DNA from: Minwuia thermotolerans
GTDB lineage: Bacteria > Pseudomonadota > Alphaproteobacteria > Minwuiales > Minwuiaceae
NCBI GenBank assembly: GCA_021604565.1
Contig: BQJF01000007.1
Span: forward strand, 22,855-86,854
Length of the DNA stretch: 64,000 bases
Direction: 5' to 3'
Part shown: positions 46,338-55,402 of the stretch, in pieces
How positions within the stretch are numbered: the stretch's first letter is position 1
Layout: each line of letters starts with the position of its first letter
The notes under the pieces: generated by a model
Databases searched by the model: none
Seen by the model: the letters and a program-made list of their open reading frames with translations, nothing else
What the model was told of the DNA's origin: nothing
Position numbers and translations under genes: made by a program

Positions 46338-46419
46338 GGTTTTCCGGGATCAATGGTGAGTATGCGGCTGTAAGTGGCCACGTGTGCGAACCTGCGCCCC
46401 TGAGTGTCATTTTCGAGGA

Positions 46420-47013
46420 CTAAGTGGCAAGTTCTGCCATGATGTCCTCAATATGCACGAAGCTCTCGAAATTGGCTGTCACGCTCGGATCCTTCGGTGT
46501 GTAGCCTTTTCTGCTGATCAACAATGTAGTGGCCTCATTATGGGCCACAATTGTATCCGCCGTTTTTGACGAGCTCTTCCAGCATTCGGCCCGTTGCCGA
46601 TAGCCCTGTGCCATCTTCAACGTCAGATTGCTGTGATCCCTGACAATCTTGGCATGAATGGCAAATCTGAAATCGTCGGGGGTCTTGAAAATGCAGAGGA
46701 AATCTGTGGGACGCCCATCGCATTTCTTGCATGAACATTCATTGCTGACTATCCAGTAGTCTTGCCACCAATTCTTGGCATTTGGTGATCGACTTTTCTT
46801 CTGACATTCACTTTGTGAAATTGCATTCACGGCATGTTTGGAAAATTTTGTTTGCTGGATCAGCCATCTTCTGAATTCACCATTCGTGACAATGGCATCA
46901 GCAGCAAGACTGACACCATCGAGAATATCGGGATTGCTGACCATGATGAAAACCTCGTCGAAACTGGCATATGGAAATCTGACGAATTCAACGCGCTGGA
47001 ACATTGCATCCAA
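46420..47013 (-). CDS. Hypothetical protein in an AT-rich island
   Basis: I do not recognise this 197-residue protein. It is visibly AT-richer and uses different codons from all neighbours, which suggests recent transfer. It contains a cysteine pattern CSCKKC near residue 93. An RPTDFL (102-107) is followed by FAIHAKIV (117-124) and then MAQGYRQRAECW, which loosely recalls PD-(D/E)xK nucleases with a changed glutamate. That is speculation only. It ends with EDIMAELAT. It sits alone between tRNA-Thr and the monooxygenase operon, with no toxin, methylase or integrase visible. Confidence 0.65.
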   Translation of the reverse strand: MDAMFQRVEFVRFPYASFDEVFIMVSNPDILDGVSLAADAIVTNGEFRRWLIQQTKFSKHAVNAISQSECQKKSRSPNAKNWWQDYWIVSNECSCKKCDGRPTDFLCIFKTPDDFRFAIHAKIVRDHSNLTLKMAQGYRQRAECWKSSSKTADTIVAHNEATTLLISRKGYTPKDPSVTANFESFVHIEDIMAELAT

Positions 47014-47218
47014 CGACCTGATCCAGAGAAGATAGCCTCCGGATCGTAGCTACCCCACCTCTTTCTGGCCTCTCTTGCCGGATGCAGGTCGGTGACGGCA
47101 TCGGACCTCAGGCTATCGGGTCAGCAGTCTCGAAAGTGGTTGGCGGACAGTCGGGCGGGATCGGCGCCACCGCCTCGCCATGGTTGGTCCGCAGGCCTGC
47201 CCCATCATTCCCCGGTCC

Positions 47219-48679
47219 TCAACCCGCGCTGATCTCGAAGTCGTCCCAGACGGGGCGGTCCATGTCCTTGCGGAACTTGTCGAAGGTCCAGGGCCAGGAG
47301 GCGATGTTGCCTGCGCTGTCGATGTACCAGCTCTGGCAGCCCGTGGCCCAGACGGTCTGGGGCAGGCGCTCCCGGACGCTCTGGTTGAAGGCGTCGGCGG
47401 CTTCCGGTTTCGGGGCCACGGCGGTGACGTCCCCTTCGCCGATCCTGTCGATCAACTGCCGGATGTAGCCGAACTGGGCCTCCGCCGTCAGCAGCCATGA
47501 GAAGTTGCCGATGGGGCTGGTCGGGCCGCCGATCATGAACCAGTTGGGGAAGCCCGGAATGGCGACGGTCAGATAGCCCTGATTGCCTTCCGACCAGGCC
47601 TGATCCAGCGTCTGCTCGCCGGGGCCGTTGACCTGCATGGGGCGGAAGAAGCGGTGGGTATCGAAGCCGGTGGCGATGACGATCACGTCCAGTTCATGGA
47701 CCCTGCCATCGGCGGTCCGGATGCCCTCCGGGCAGAAGCGGTCGATCGGGTCGGTCACCAGCTCCGCCTTCGGGTCCTGAATGGCTTCGTAGAAGTCGCC
47801 GGACATGATCAGGCGCTTGCAACCGACCTTGTAGTCCGGTGTCAGCCGCCGCCGCAGGTCGGGATCGCGTACCGTCGCCAGATGCTCCTCGCAGGCTGTG
47901 ACGATCTGGTCGTAGGCCGTCGGGTTCTCGCCGACGACGGCGGCGGAGAAGGTCGTGTTCATGCGGTGGGTCAGGCGCAGGTACTCGCTCTCCACCAGCG
48001 CCGGGTCAGCGCGGAACTGTGCCTTCTCGCCTTCCTCGTAGTCCCTGTTGGGCAGCGGCAGCACCCATTGCGCTGTGCGCTGGAACAGGGACAGGCTGGC
48101 GACCTTCGCCACCGAGGCGCCGACGATCTGGATCGCGGTCGATCCGGTGCCGATGACCCCGACCCGCTTGCCGGCCAGTGACACGTCATCCTCCCACCGT
48201 GCCGAGTGAAACGCCCGGCCGCCGAAATCCTCCAGACCGGAAATGTCGGGGTAGACCGGATGATGCAGCACGCCGGTGGCGGTGATGACGGCGTGAAAGG
48301 CTCCCTCTGATCCCCGGGCGCTTTCCAGATGCCACCTGCCGTTCTGGTAATCGGCGCGGGTGATCTCGCTGTCATAGCGGATCAGTCCCTCGACCCCGTG
48401 CTTGCGGGCCGTGTGGCGGACATATTCCAGGATTTCCGCCCCCGGCGAGCAGACCCGGCTCCAGTCCGGGTTCGGCTCGAACGAATAGCGATAGGCGTGG
48501 GAGGGGACATCGCAGGTGATGCCGGGATAGCGGTTGTCGCGCCAGGTGCCGCCCAGATCATGCGCCTTCTCGAAGATCGTGACATCACCATGACCGGCCT
48601 GCCGCAGCTTGATGGCCGCCATGATGCCGGACGCGCCCGCCCCGATGATCGCGATCCGCAACTGTCTGTCGTTTGTCAT
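47219..48679 (-). CDS. Flavin-dependent monooxygenase, Baeyer-Villiger type
   Basis: This 486-residue enzyme inserts oxygen next to a ketone or oxygenates a related substrate using FAD and NADPH. It has the FAD motif IIGAGASGIMAA, a second Rossmann motif VGVIGTGSTA and the full type I Baeyer-Villiger fingerprint FGGRAFHSARW (F152 to W162). The start at 48679 begins MTNDRQ; 48715 is an alternative. It is the last gene of the SnoaL-phosphotransferase-LuxR-monooxygenase unit, with a 91-base gap before it. The substrate is unknown; the cluster suggests a cyclic or carbonyl compound. Confidence 0.87.
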   Translation of the reverse strand: MTNDRQLRIAIIGAGASGIMAAIKLRQAGHGDVTIFEKAHDLGGTWRDNRYPGITCDVPSHAYRYSFEPNPDWSRVCSPGAEILEYVRHTARKHGVEGLIRYDSEITRADYQNGRWHLESARGSEGAFHAVITATGVLHHPVYPDISGLEDFGGRAFHSARWEDDVSLAGKRVGVIGTGSTAIQIVGASVAKVASLSLFQRTAQWVLPLPNRDYEEGEKAQFRADPALVESEYLRLTHRMNTTFSAAVVGENPTAYDQIVTACEEHLATVRDPDLRRRLTPDYKVGCKRLIMSGDFYEAIQDPKAELVTDPIDRFCPEGIRTADGRVHELDVIVIATGFDTHRFFRPMQVNGPGEQTLDQAWSEGNQGYLTVAIPGFPNWFMIGGPTSPIGNFSWLLTAEAQFGYIRQLIDRIGEGDVTAVAPKPEAADAFNQSVRERLPQTVWATGCQSWYIDSAGNIASWPWTFDKFRKDMDRPVWDDFEISAG

Positions 48680-48770
48680 TTCCCAGGCATCCTCAAGATT
48701 GGTGACCGCCACCATAGGCCGGGGTCTCGGGTCATTATCCCCACGAAAGAGGGGGGCTGGTGGTGGCCGG

Positions 48771-49571
48771 TCACGAGATCGGGCCAAGCAGGCCAAGCTG
48801 GGCCGCCTTGGCCACCGCATGTGTCCGCGTCGTCGCGTCCAGCTTCACCTCCACATTGCGCAGGTGGTAGCGGACAGTGGATGGCCGGATGCCCATCAAT
48901 GCCGCGACCTCAGCCTCCCGGTGGCCCTGCGCCGTCAGCCGCAGGCTTTCCCATTCCTTCGGCGTAAGGTTCGACCGCGCCTCCTCCTGACCCGGCAGCG
49001 GCCCGACTGTCACCGCAAAGGCATGCTGGAAGAAGTGGGCGGCGGCCATGATCTCCGCCCGTGCCGCACCGAGCCGGGCCTCCGCCTCGTGCGGTGAAAG
49101 TGGCCCGCCGAACGAGAGCTGTGCCACCTGACCCATGGGCAGGTGGACCGGTACCGTGATCATGGACGACAGCCCCATCTGCGCCAGCGACCGGTGGACG
49201 GCCCTGGCGGCTGGAACCAGATCGGATACACCCCGGGCCATGTCGGTGACGAATGGCAGGGCGCGCGTCCGGCACCTGATGTACAGCGGCGACTTGAGCA
49301 TGACGCTGCGATTCCACCAGTGTTCCAGCACCTGCTCCGTCCAGCCCTGACGGCGCATGAAGCGGTGCATCCAGGCGTCGAAGGCGGGGCGCGACACGTC
49401 CGGTGCCCAGGACAGCACCGGCATGCCCAACGCCGCGGCGAAGGCTTCCAGCGCGGTCTGCGCGGCCTCGAAGTCCGGCGCACGGTCAAGCCGCGACAGT
49501 GCCCCCCGCAGGATGGCGAGATCCGGGTCGGCAGATTCCTCAGTGAGCGGGCAGGGCGGGGCGCAGGTCAT
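48771..49571 (-). CDS. LuxR-family transcriptional regulator (solo)
   Basis: The 266-residue regulator has an N-terminal domain of about 190 residues resembling autoinducer-binding domains (SSMITVPVHLPMGQVAQLSFGG). It has a C-terminal LuxR helix-turn-helix (LTPKEWESLRLTAQGHREAEVAALMGIRPSTVRYHLRNVEVKL, residues about 203-246). No LuxI synthase is in the window, so it may sense a foreign or substrate-derived ligand. Its start overlaps the phosphotransferase stop by 4 bases (ATGA), placing it inside the catabolic operon. Confidence 0.85.
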   Translation of the reverse strand: MTCAPPCPLTEESADPDLAILRGALSRLDRAPDFEAAQTALEAFAAALGMPVLSWAPDVSRPAFDAWMHRFMRRQGWTEQVLEHWWNRSVMLKSPLYIRCRTRALPFVTDMARGVSDLVPAARAVHRSLAQMGLSSMITVPVHLPMGQVAQLSFGGPLSPHEAEARLGAARAEIMAAAHFFQHAFAVTVGPLPGQEEARSNLTPKEWESLRLTAQGHREAEVAALMGIRPSTVRYHLRNVEVKLDATTRTHAVAKAAQLGLLGPIS

Positions 49572-50599
49572 GCCAGCAGGTCGGCAAGCCGCCGGGTCGC
49601 GATGTTCTCGGTCAGCAGCGGATGGCCGGCAGGCATGGCCCCCCTGTGGATGGCAACGACCAGGTGGCGGTAGAGCAGCACCGCAACCTTGGTGGCGGCG
49701 AGCAACCGGTACCAGCCCGGTTCCGTCAGTGCCTTTCCGCTGAGACCTTCACAGGTGGCCGCGATCTGGCCATCGTCCGGGAACCCTTCCGGCAGCGCCA
49801 CGCCGGACCCGACCGTCCGCATCCAGTGCATCTCCTGGAACCAGGCGACATCCATTTCGGGCGGCCCGACGGTCGCCAGTTCCCAGTCCAGCAGGGCCGC
49901 GATCCTGAAATCCCGGACCAGAACGTTCGCCGGGCGGGCGTCGCCCCAGAGCAGGACATCATTGCCCGGATCATCCGGCATTGTGTCCCGCAATCGCCGG
50001 AAGGCACGTTCGATCTCCGGCTGCGGCGCATCGCTCCAGCGATGCAGCGCCTGCAGCCAATCAACGGCAGCGGCGAGCGATGAGGTGCCGGCCGGCGGCG
50101 CGAGTCGGCTGAGGTCACTGGCCCGCCAGTCCGTCTGATGCACCGCCACCATCGCCGCCATGAATCCGTCCCAGAACTGCACGCGTCGGGGGACTTCAGC
50201 ATCGATCAGCCAGCCGCGCTCCGCATAGGTGGGCTTGTTGTCGGAGGGAACGATGCCATCAACAAAGGACATGACGAAGAAGGGGCGCCCGAACAGCGTT
50301 CCGGCCAGATCTTCCGCGATGGGCCTTGCGACGGGCGGGCGTCCGCGCTGGTGCAGCGCGTGGATGATGCGCCATTCCTTGTCCAGGTCGTAGTCGGGGA
50401 ACATGGAAAGGCGCGTCGGGGCCATCCGGACAACCACGCGCTGGCGACCAATGTCGGCGATGATCGTCTCGTTCGACCAGCCGCTGGCGGGAGCGGTGAC
50501 CCGGACCTGCTCCGGTTCCGTCGCCTTGATGTCACTCCACAGGCCCAGCCAATGCGCGAAGGCCGCGGTTTCTTCGGGGGATTTCAGGTTTCCGCGCAC
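49568..50599 (-). CDS. Phosphotransferase family protein (APH fold, ACAD10-like)
   Basis: This 343-residue kinase-like protein has the aminoglycoside phosphotransferase fold: VVVRMAPTRLS, FFVMSFVDGIVPSDN, the catalytic LLWGDARPANVLV (Asp-x4-Asn) and the metal-binding ALLDWELATVGPPEMD. Such proteins frequently accompany acyl-CoA ligases, dehydrogenases and SDRs in lipid or steroid catabolism. I start it at the GTG at 50599, 11 bases after the SnoaL gene, because the longer frame runs antisense-like through that gene. Its substrate is probably a hydroxylated pathway intermediate, which is inference. Confidence 0.83.
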   Translation of the reverse strand: MRGNLKSPEETAAFAHWLGLWSDIKATEPEQVRVTAPASGWSNETIIADIGRQRVVVRMAPTRLSMFPDYDLDKEWRIIHALHQRGRPPVARPIAEDLAGTLFGRPFFVMSFVDGIVPSDNKPTYAERGWLIDAEVPRRVQFWDGFMAAMVAVHQTDWRASDLSRLAPPAGTSSLAAAVDWLQALHRWSDAPQPEIERAFRRLRDTMPDDPGNDVLLWGDARPANVLVRDFRIAALLDWELATVGPPEMDVAWFQEMHWMRTVGSGVALPEGFPDDGQIAATCEGLSGKALTEPGWYRLLAATKVAVLLYRHLVVAIHRGAMPAGHPLLTENIATRRLADLLA

Positions 50600-50610
50600 G
50601 CCGGTTCCGA

Positions 50611-51012
50611 TCAGAACGTCTTCGGGTCCTGCCAGAGTCCCCGTGCCTCCCTGGAGTTCCAGATTTCCACGATCCGGCCATCGACGACGCGAAAGATCTC
50701 GATACCGGCCATCTCGTAGGACTTGCCGCTGGTCTGGGTGCTCCAGCCATTCCAGGCCACCGTCACCAGATCGCCCTCCGCCACCATCACCGAGGTCTCG
50801 AACCGTAGCACCGGGCAAAGGTCGAGCAGCCCGGTCAGCCGTTCGATGGATTCATCGATCGTCAGCATCCGGACCTCGCCCGGGGCGTGCCGCCAGGTCC
50901 GGTCCGCTATCAGCGCGGGGATCAGGTCCAGCCTGCGCTGGTTGTACAGCACATCCAGATAGGTCTGCACCACCTCGACGGGGCTGCGAACTTCAGGCGC
51001 CGCTCCACTCAT
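50611..51012 (-). CDS. SnoaL-like/NTF2-fold protein
   Basis: The 133-residue protein has the SnoaL-type cone fold pattern: VVQTYLDVLYNQRRLDLIPALIADRTW, ERLTGLLDLCPVLRFE (both by position near 14-40 and 58-73), and a C-terminal GIEIFRVVDGRIVEIWN. Members are small cyclases, isomerases or hydratases. It is the first gene of the minus-strand operon and has a strong GGGAG ribosome site. An operator-bearing promoter lies about 36 bases upstream. Confidence 0.85.
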   Translation of the reverse strand: MSGAAPEVRSPVEVVQTYLDVLYNQRRLDLIPALIADRTWRHAPGEVRMLTIDESIERLTGLLDLCPVLRFETSVMVAEGDLVTVAWNGWSTQTSGKSYEMAGIEIFRVVDGRIVEIWNSREARGLWQDPKTF

Positions 51013-51047
51013 CCAACCCGCTCCCTGTCTGATTGCCTTCTGCCAGA

Positions 51048-51078
51048 AATTTTAATTCCAATTCAAATTCTGCGTCAA
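51048..51078 (-). promoter_or_regulatory. Operator A and promoter of the SnoaL-monooxygenase unit
   Basis: On the minus strand TTGACG (51078-51073) and TTAAAA (51055-51050) are 17 bases apart, and the spacer carries TTTGAATTGGAATT. The segment 51048-51069 is an imperfect 22-bp inverted repeat (18 of 22 positions symmetric). It matches operators B and C. Confidence 0.65.
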
Positions 51079-51160
51079 GCCTGACTGCCTTATGGCCGCA
51101 GGCGCTTGTCCCGTCCGCCCGAAGGCAAGTTGATGTCGTCGGCATTGCACGCCAGTTCGA

Positions 51161-51191
51161 TTGAATTAAAATTGAATTCGAATTACAAAAT
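51161..51191 (+). promoter_or_regulatory. Operator B and promoter of the acyl-CoA ligase unit
   Basis: TTGAATTCGAATTACAAAAT lies at 51172-51191, 85 bases before the ligase start. TTGAAT (51161-51166) and TACAAA (51184-51189) could be the -35 and -10 with a 17-base spacer. The operator shares TTGAATTC-R-AATTACAAA with operator C. Confidence 0.6.
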
Positions 51192-51275
51192 ATGAAACCG
51201 AACGGGGGAGAGAACGATGGGTCGCTGCATTCCTGCCATAGAACCGAACCGGCCAGGACGACGGAGGAACGGGGC

Positions 51276-52988
51276 ATGACCGCCGCGGTTCCGGCGCTTG
51301 CGGAGCGGCGCAACGCAATTGCCACCATGTACCCGCAATGGCAGGAGCAGACGCTGGACCGGGCCTTCTGGCAGGCTACGGAGCGTTTCGGGGACCGCCC
51401 GTTCGTCATCTCCGACGAACTCACGCTGACCTACCGGCAGGTCGTGGAACAGGCGGAGGATTTCGCGCGTGGCCTGCGGGCGCGGGGGATCGGGCCAGGC
51501 GACCGGGTGGCGCTGGTGATGGGCAACTACCCTGTCTATGTCCCCATCGCCTATGCCGTCTGGCGGCTGGGCGCGACGCTGATACCCGTCAATTTTGCCT
51601 TCAAGACGGACGAACTCGGCTATGTGATCGAACAGTCCCAGTGCCGCGCCGTCATCACCATGGACACATTCAGGGGCCTCGACTATCTGGCGATGCTGGA
51701 CGAGCTGTCGCCGGGCTGGGAACAGGGGGTGACGGACCGATACCCGAACCTGTCGCTGGTGGTCGTGCACGGGCAGTCCCGACCGGGCGTACCAACGGTC
51801 GAACAGGTCATGGCCGATGGTCACGGCGATGCCGCGCCGCTGGCCCCGAGCCCTGCCGCGCCCACCGACCCTGCCGTCATCATGTACACATCGGGCACCA
51901 CAGGCCTGCCCAAGGGGGTGCTGCAAAGCCATGACAACCTGCTGCGCAACAGTTTTGCCGCTGCCCTGCACCGGGGGTTCGAGGATGGTCGCCGGATCAT
52001 TTCCGCCTTGCCGCTCTATCACGCCTTCGGGCTTGTCATGGGCCTCTTCGCCGCAAGCTGGGTTGGTGGTGCTGTCATCCCGCAGTTGCAGTTCGATCCG
52101 CTGGCGACGCTGAAATCCATTGAACGGCACAGGGTCAGCGACGCGCTGTTCGTCCCGACCATGGCGATGGCGGTGATCGAGCATCCGGCGGTGCGCGACC
52201 ATGACCTGTCGTCCCTGTTTGCCTGCCTCTCCGCCGCTGCCGCGACACCGCGCTGGGTCTGGCAGAGCATGAAGGAGGGACTGGATCTGCCGGAACTGAT
52301 CACCGGATACGGCATGACGGAACTGTCTGCCGCGACGACGCTGACGGATCCGGACGGAGACATGGATCAACTGACGGACACGGTGGGGCGCATCGTCAAT
52401 GGCGGCTGTGCCGGTATCCCGGAACTGGGCGGCATTGTCGCCGAGTACCGGACCTGCGACCCCTACAGCGGCGAGATGCTGCCGGAGGGAGCGGAGGGTG
52501 AGCTTGTCTGCCGAAGTCCGATGGCCACGTCCGGATATTTCAAGCTGCCCGAGCGAACGGCGGAACTGTTCATCGACGGTGGCTGGCTGCGCTCCGGTGA
52601 TCTGGGTCGGGTGCTGCCGAACGGCTTCCTGCAGCTCACCGGGCGTTCCAAGGAACTCTACAAGTCCGGCGGCGAACTGGTCGCCCCGAAGGAGGTGGAG
52701 GATATCCTGATCGCCCATGACGCCGTCCTGCAGGCCTTCGTCATCGGCCTGCCGGATGACCGCTGGGGCGAGGTCGGCGCTGCCTGGATCGTGCCGGACG
52801 CAGGTGCCACGGCCAGTGGGGAGGAACTGATCGAATGGTGCCAGACGCGGTTGGCCAGATTCAAATGGCCCCGCCACATCTTCTTCACCACCGCTGACGA
52901 TCTGCCGAAGACACCGACCGGCAAGGTGCAGAAGTTCGAGTTGGTCAAGCTGGCTGTGGCCCAGCTCGACGGTCAGGGCACAGCGTGA
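51276..52988 (+). CDS. AMP-dependent acyl-CoA synthetase/ligase
   Basis: The 570-residue enzyme activates a carboxylic acid to its CoA thioester. It has the AMP loop IMYTSGTTGLPKGVLQSH, GYGMTELSAATTL, the hinge region SGDLGRVLPNGFLQLTGRSKE (residues about 455-475) and the catalytic Lys in PKTPTGKVQKFEL. The start at 51276 follows GGAGG; an earlier ATG at 51192 lies over the operator region and is unlikely. Its stop overlaps the SDR start by 4 bases. Substrate type cannot be told from these motifs. Confidence 0.9.
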   Translation: MTAAVPALAERRNAIATMYPQWQEQTLDRAFWQATERFGDRPFVISDELTLTYRQVVEQAEDFARGLRARGIGPGDRVALVMGNYPVYVPIAYAVWRLGATLIPVNFAFKTDELGYVIEQSQCRAVITMDTFRGLDYLAMLDELSPGWEQGVTDRYPNLSLVVVHGQSRPGVPTVEQVMADGHGDAAPLAPSPAAPTDPAVIMYTSGTTGLPKGVLQSHDNLLRNSFAAALHRGFEDGRRIISALPLYHAFGLVMGLFAASWVGGAVIPQLQFDPLATLKSIERHRVSDALFVPTMAMAVIEHPAVRDHDLSSLFACLSAAAATPRWVWQSMKEGLDLPELITGYGMTELSAATTLTDPDGDMDQLTDTVGRIVNGGCAGIPELGGIVAEYRTCDPYSGEMLPEGAEGELVCRSPMATSGYFKLPERTAELFIDGGWLRSGDLGRVLPNGFLQLTGRSKELYKSGGELVAPKEVEDILIAHDAVLQAFVIGLPDDRWGEVGAAWIVPDAGATASGEELIEWCQTRLARFKWPRHIFFTTADDLPKTPTGKVQKFELVKLAVAQLDGQGTA

Positions 52989-53749
52989 CAGGCGGTGAAG
53001 GTGGCCTCGCCGTCATTACCGGTGGAGGCAGCGGCATCGGTGCGGCGACGGCGCTCAGGCTGGCCCGGCGTGGCCTGACCGTGCTGATCAACGGACGCAG
53101 CGCCGGGCGGCTGGATGCGTTGGCCGCCGCTGTTGTGGCAGAGGGCGGGGCGGTCGAGACGGTGGCTGCGGACTGTGGCGCGCCGGAGGGACGACAGGCG
53201 ATCCTGGACGCCGTGGCCGGTCGCCCGGTGGTCGCATTCATCCATTCCGCAGGTCTCGACCGCATCAAGCCGTTCGAAGCGACGACGCCGGAAGACTTCG
53301 CCGACATCGTTGCGGTGAACATTGCCGCGCCGTTCTTTCTCGGTCAGGCTCTGTTGCCCTGTCTGGCCGATGGCGCATCGATCACCCTTGTCGGTTCCGT
53401 TTCCGCCAGACACGGTCTGCCGCGCCATGCCCTTTATGGTGCCAGCAAGGCTGCCCTGTCGGGACTGACGGTCAATCTCGCCAGCGAACTCGCGCCGCGC
53501 ATCCGTGTGAACTGCGTCAGCCCTGGCGGCACGAATACCGCGATGCTGGCCGATTTCGTGCAGCGCGCGCAGGAAGGCCTGTCGGAGAAAGCCGCCCGAC
53601 GGCAGCATGTTGCCGGGTCCGCGCGGATGCTGCTGGGTCGGGTCGCGGAACCTGACGAAGTGGCTGCCACCATCGAACATGTCGCGCTGGATGCCTCGGC
53701 CATGACTGGCATCGATCTGTCGGTCGATGTGGGCTATTCGGCCAGCTAG
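52985..53749 (+). CDS. Short-chain dehydrogenase/reductase
   Basis: This 254-residue NAD(P)-dependent oxidoreductase has the cofactor motif VITGGGSGIGAATAL, the Ser in VGSVSARHG and the catalytic YGASK. It starts with GTG inside the ligase stop (GTGA), so the two are translationally coupled. The NAAG-type motif is changed (IHSAGLD), which is tolerated in the family. It probably oxidises or reduces an intermediate in the cluster's pathway. Confidence 0.9.
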   Translation: MTGGEGGLAVITGGGSGIGAATALRLARRGLTVLINGRSAGRLDALAAAVVAEGGAVETVAADCGAPEGRQAILDAVAGRPVVAFIHSAGLDRIKPFEATTPEDFADIVAVNIAAPFFLGQALLPCLADGASITLVGSVSARHGLPRHALYGASKAALSGLTVNLASELAPRIRVNCVSPGGTNTAMLADFVQRAQEGLSEKAARRQHVAGSARMLLGRVAEPDEVAATIEHVALDASAMTGIDLSVDVGYSAS

Positions 53750-53805
53750 AAGGTGTCGCCACCCCCGTCTCCGCGGGGCAGGTGCATAGGGAAGGATGAA
53801 CGATC

Positions 53806-54786
53806 ATGAAGGCCTGGCAGGTAAGGACGAAGGGACATCCCTCCACCGCCCTGGAACTGGTCGATGTTCCTCCGCCGGTGCCGGGACCGGGGGAGGCGCT
53901 GATTCGTGTCTGTGCCGGGACGGTGAACTTCGCCGACATCCTGCTGTGTCAGGGCATCTATCAGGACCGTCCGCCGGTTCCCTTCACGCCGGGGCTGGAA
54001 ACCTCCGGTGTGGTCGAGGCCGTGGGGCCGGGCGTTGACCTGAAACCGGGCATGCATGTCGGCGGCATGTCGGCGCTTCCCGCTGGCGGATTCGCGGAAC
54101 AGGCGCTGATCCGGGCCGGGGCCGCGCTGGTCTTTCCCGACGACATTCCCTTCCGTGATGTGACGCTGCTCTATTCGACTTACCAGACGTCCCACGTGGC
54201 GCTATTCCATCGCGGGCGGCTTTTGGCCGGGGAATGGCTGCTGGTGCTGGCGGGGGCCAGCGGTGTCGGTGCGGCGGCGATCCAGTTGGGCCGGGCCGCA
54301 GGTGCCCGGATCATCGCCGCTGCCGGATCCGCAGAGAAGCTCGAATTCTGCCGCGCGCAGGGGGCAGAGCATCTGATCGACTACACGACAGCCGATGTGG
54401 GCGCTGAACTGACGCGCATTACGGCCAGCAGGGGTGTCGATGTCGTCTTCGATCCCGTCGGCGGAGAGATGGCGGAGATCGCCCGCCGTCGCCTGGCGTG
54501 GGAGGGGCGATATCTGGTCATCGGCTTTGCCGCCGGTGGCGTGCCTGCGTTCCCCGCCAACCATGTACTGGTAAAGAACTACAGCGTTGTCGGGGTGCAC
54601 TGGGGTGTCTATCACCAGCATCGCGCGGACGTGGTGCGGTCGGCACATGACGACATATTGCGGCGCTACCGTGCGGGCGAACTGCGGCCTCCGGTGTCCC
54701 GGACCTTGCCGCTGGACGGCATTCCCGATGCGCTCTCTGAACTGGAATCGCGTGGCGTGGCCGGACGTCTGGTGCTCACGCCTTGA
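53806..54786 (+). CDS. NADPH:quinone reductase-like zinc-independent MDR oxidoreductase
   Basis: The 326-residue medium-chain reductase resembles quinone oxidoreductase and enoyl reductases. It has an N-terminal GroES-like domain (NFADILLCQGIYQ, PFTPGLETSGVVEAVG) and a Rossmann domain with VLAGASGVGAAAIQLG. The zinc-binding cysteines of alcohol dehydrogenases are absent. It is third in the ligase-SDR-reductase unit and converges on the TetR gene with an 11-base overlap. It may reduce an enoyl or enone intermediate. Confidence 0.88.
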   Translation: MKAWQVRTKGHPSTALELVDVPPPVPGPGEALIRVCAGTVNFADILLCQGIYQDRPPVPFTPGLETSGVVEAVGPGVDLKPGMHVGGMSALPAGGFAEQALIRAGAALVFPDDIPFRDVTLLYSTYQTSHVALFHRGRLLAGEWLLVLAGASGVGAAAIQLGRAAGARIIAAAGSAEKLEFCRAQGAEHLIDYTTADVGAELTRITASRGVDVVFDPVGGEMAEIARRRLAWEGRYLVIGFAAGGVPAFPANHVLVKNYSVVGVHWGVYHQHRADVVRSAHDDILRRYRAGELRPPVSRTLPLDGIPDALSELESRGVAGRLVLTP

Positions 54787-55381
54787 GGCTGAACCCGTCG
54801 AGGAACAGGCTGACGGCCGTATCGGCGACGTCCGTCGGTGCAAGCTCGCCCGGCTTGTACCACTCTACCGCCCAGTTGAGCATGCCGATCAGCAGCATGC
54901 GCACTGCGGAGGGGTGAAGGTCGGCGCGGCATGACCCGTCGGCCTGGCAGTCGATGATGATCTGCCGCCAGTAGCGCCCGAACGACCGTTCGTTCTCAAG
55001 CTGCCGCTCACGCATGTCGTCGGGTACCTGGCTGAGGCAGCGGATGGTGGCGGAGGCATAGTCGTCCTGGGCCAGGTTCATCTCCAGATGCGCCGCAATC
55101 GCGGCCCGCAGTCGCGCCAGGGGCACAGCGTCCGGACCCAGCGCCTCCACCCGCTGCCGCACCGCCTCGAACCCGCGGTTGACGCCGACTTCCATCACCT
55201 GCTCGATCAGGTCGTCCTTGGAATCGAAGTAGTAGTAGATGTTGGCGGGCAGCAGTCCGGCCAGCTCCGCGATCTCCGACAGGCGCGTGCCCGCGTAACC
55301 ACGCTGTCGCAGTACCCTGGCGGCCCCGTCCATCACGCGGGTACGGGTGAGGTCCGACTTGCGGACCGGTTTCTCTGGCAT
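54776..55381 (-). CDS. TetR-family transcriptional regulator
   Basis: The protein is about 201 residues with a TetR DNA-binding head: TRVMDGAARVLRQRGYAGTRLSEIAELAGLLPANIYYYFDSKDDLIEQV (about residues 13-60) contains the helix-turn-helix and the YYYF-K signature. The C-terminal ligand domain is unassigned. Starts at 55399 (GTG), 55393 or 55381 are possible. It is the last gene of the Rieske-SDR-TetR unit, so it would autoregulate through operator C. I infer it binds all three AT-rich operators and is released by an acyl-CoA or pathway ligand. Confidence 0.9.
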   Translation of the reverse strand: MPEKPVRKSDLTRTRVMDGAARVLRQRGYAGTRLSEIAELAGLLPANIYYYFDSKDDLIEQVMEVGVNRGFEAVRQRVEALGPDAVPLARLRAAIAAHLEMNLAQDDYASATIRCLSQVPDDMRERQLENERSFGRYWRQIIIDCQADGSCRADLHPSAVRMLLIGMLNWAVEWYKPGELAPTDVADTAVSLFLDGFSLKA

Positions 55382-55402
55382 TGCTGCGCCCATCCTCACT
55401 AT

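Noticed and set aside
51183..52877. Open frame antisense to the acyl-CoA ligase
   Set aside because: The ligase on the plus strand has all AMP-binding motifs and a GGAGG site.
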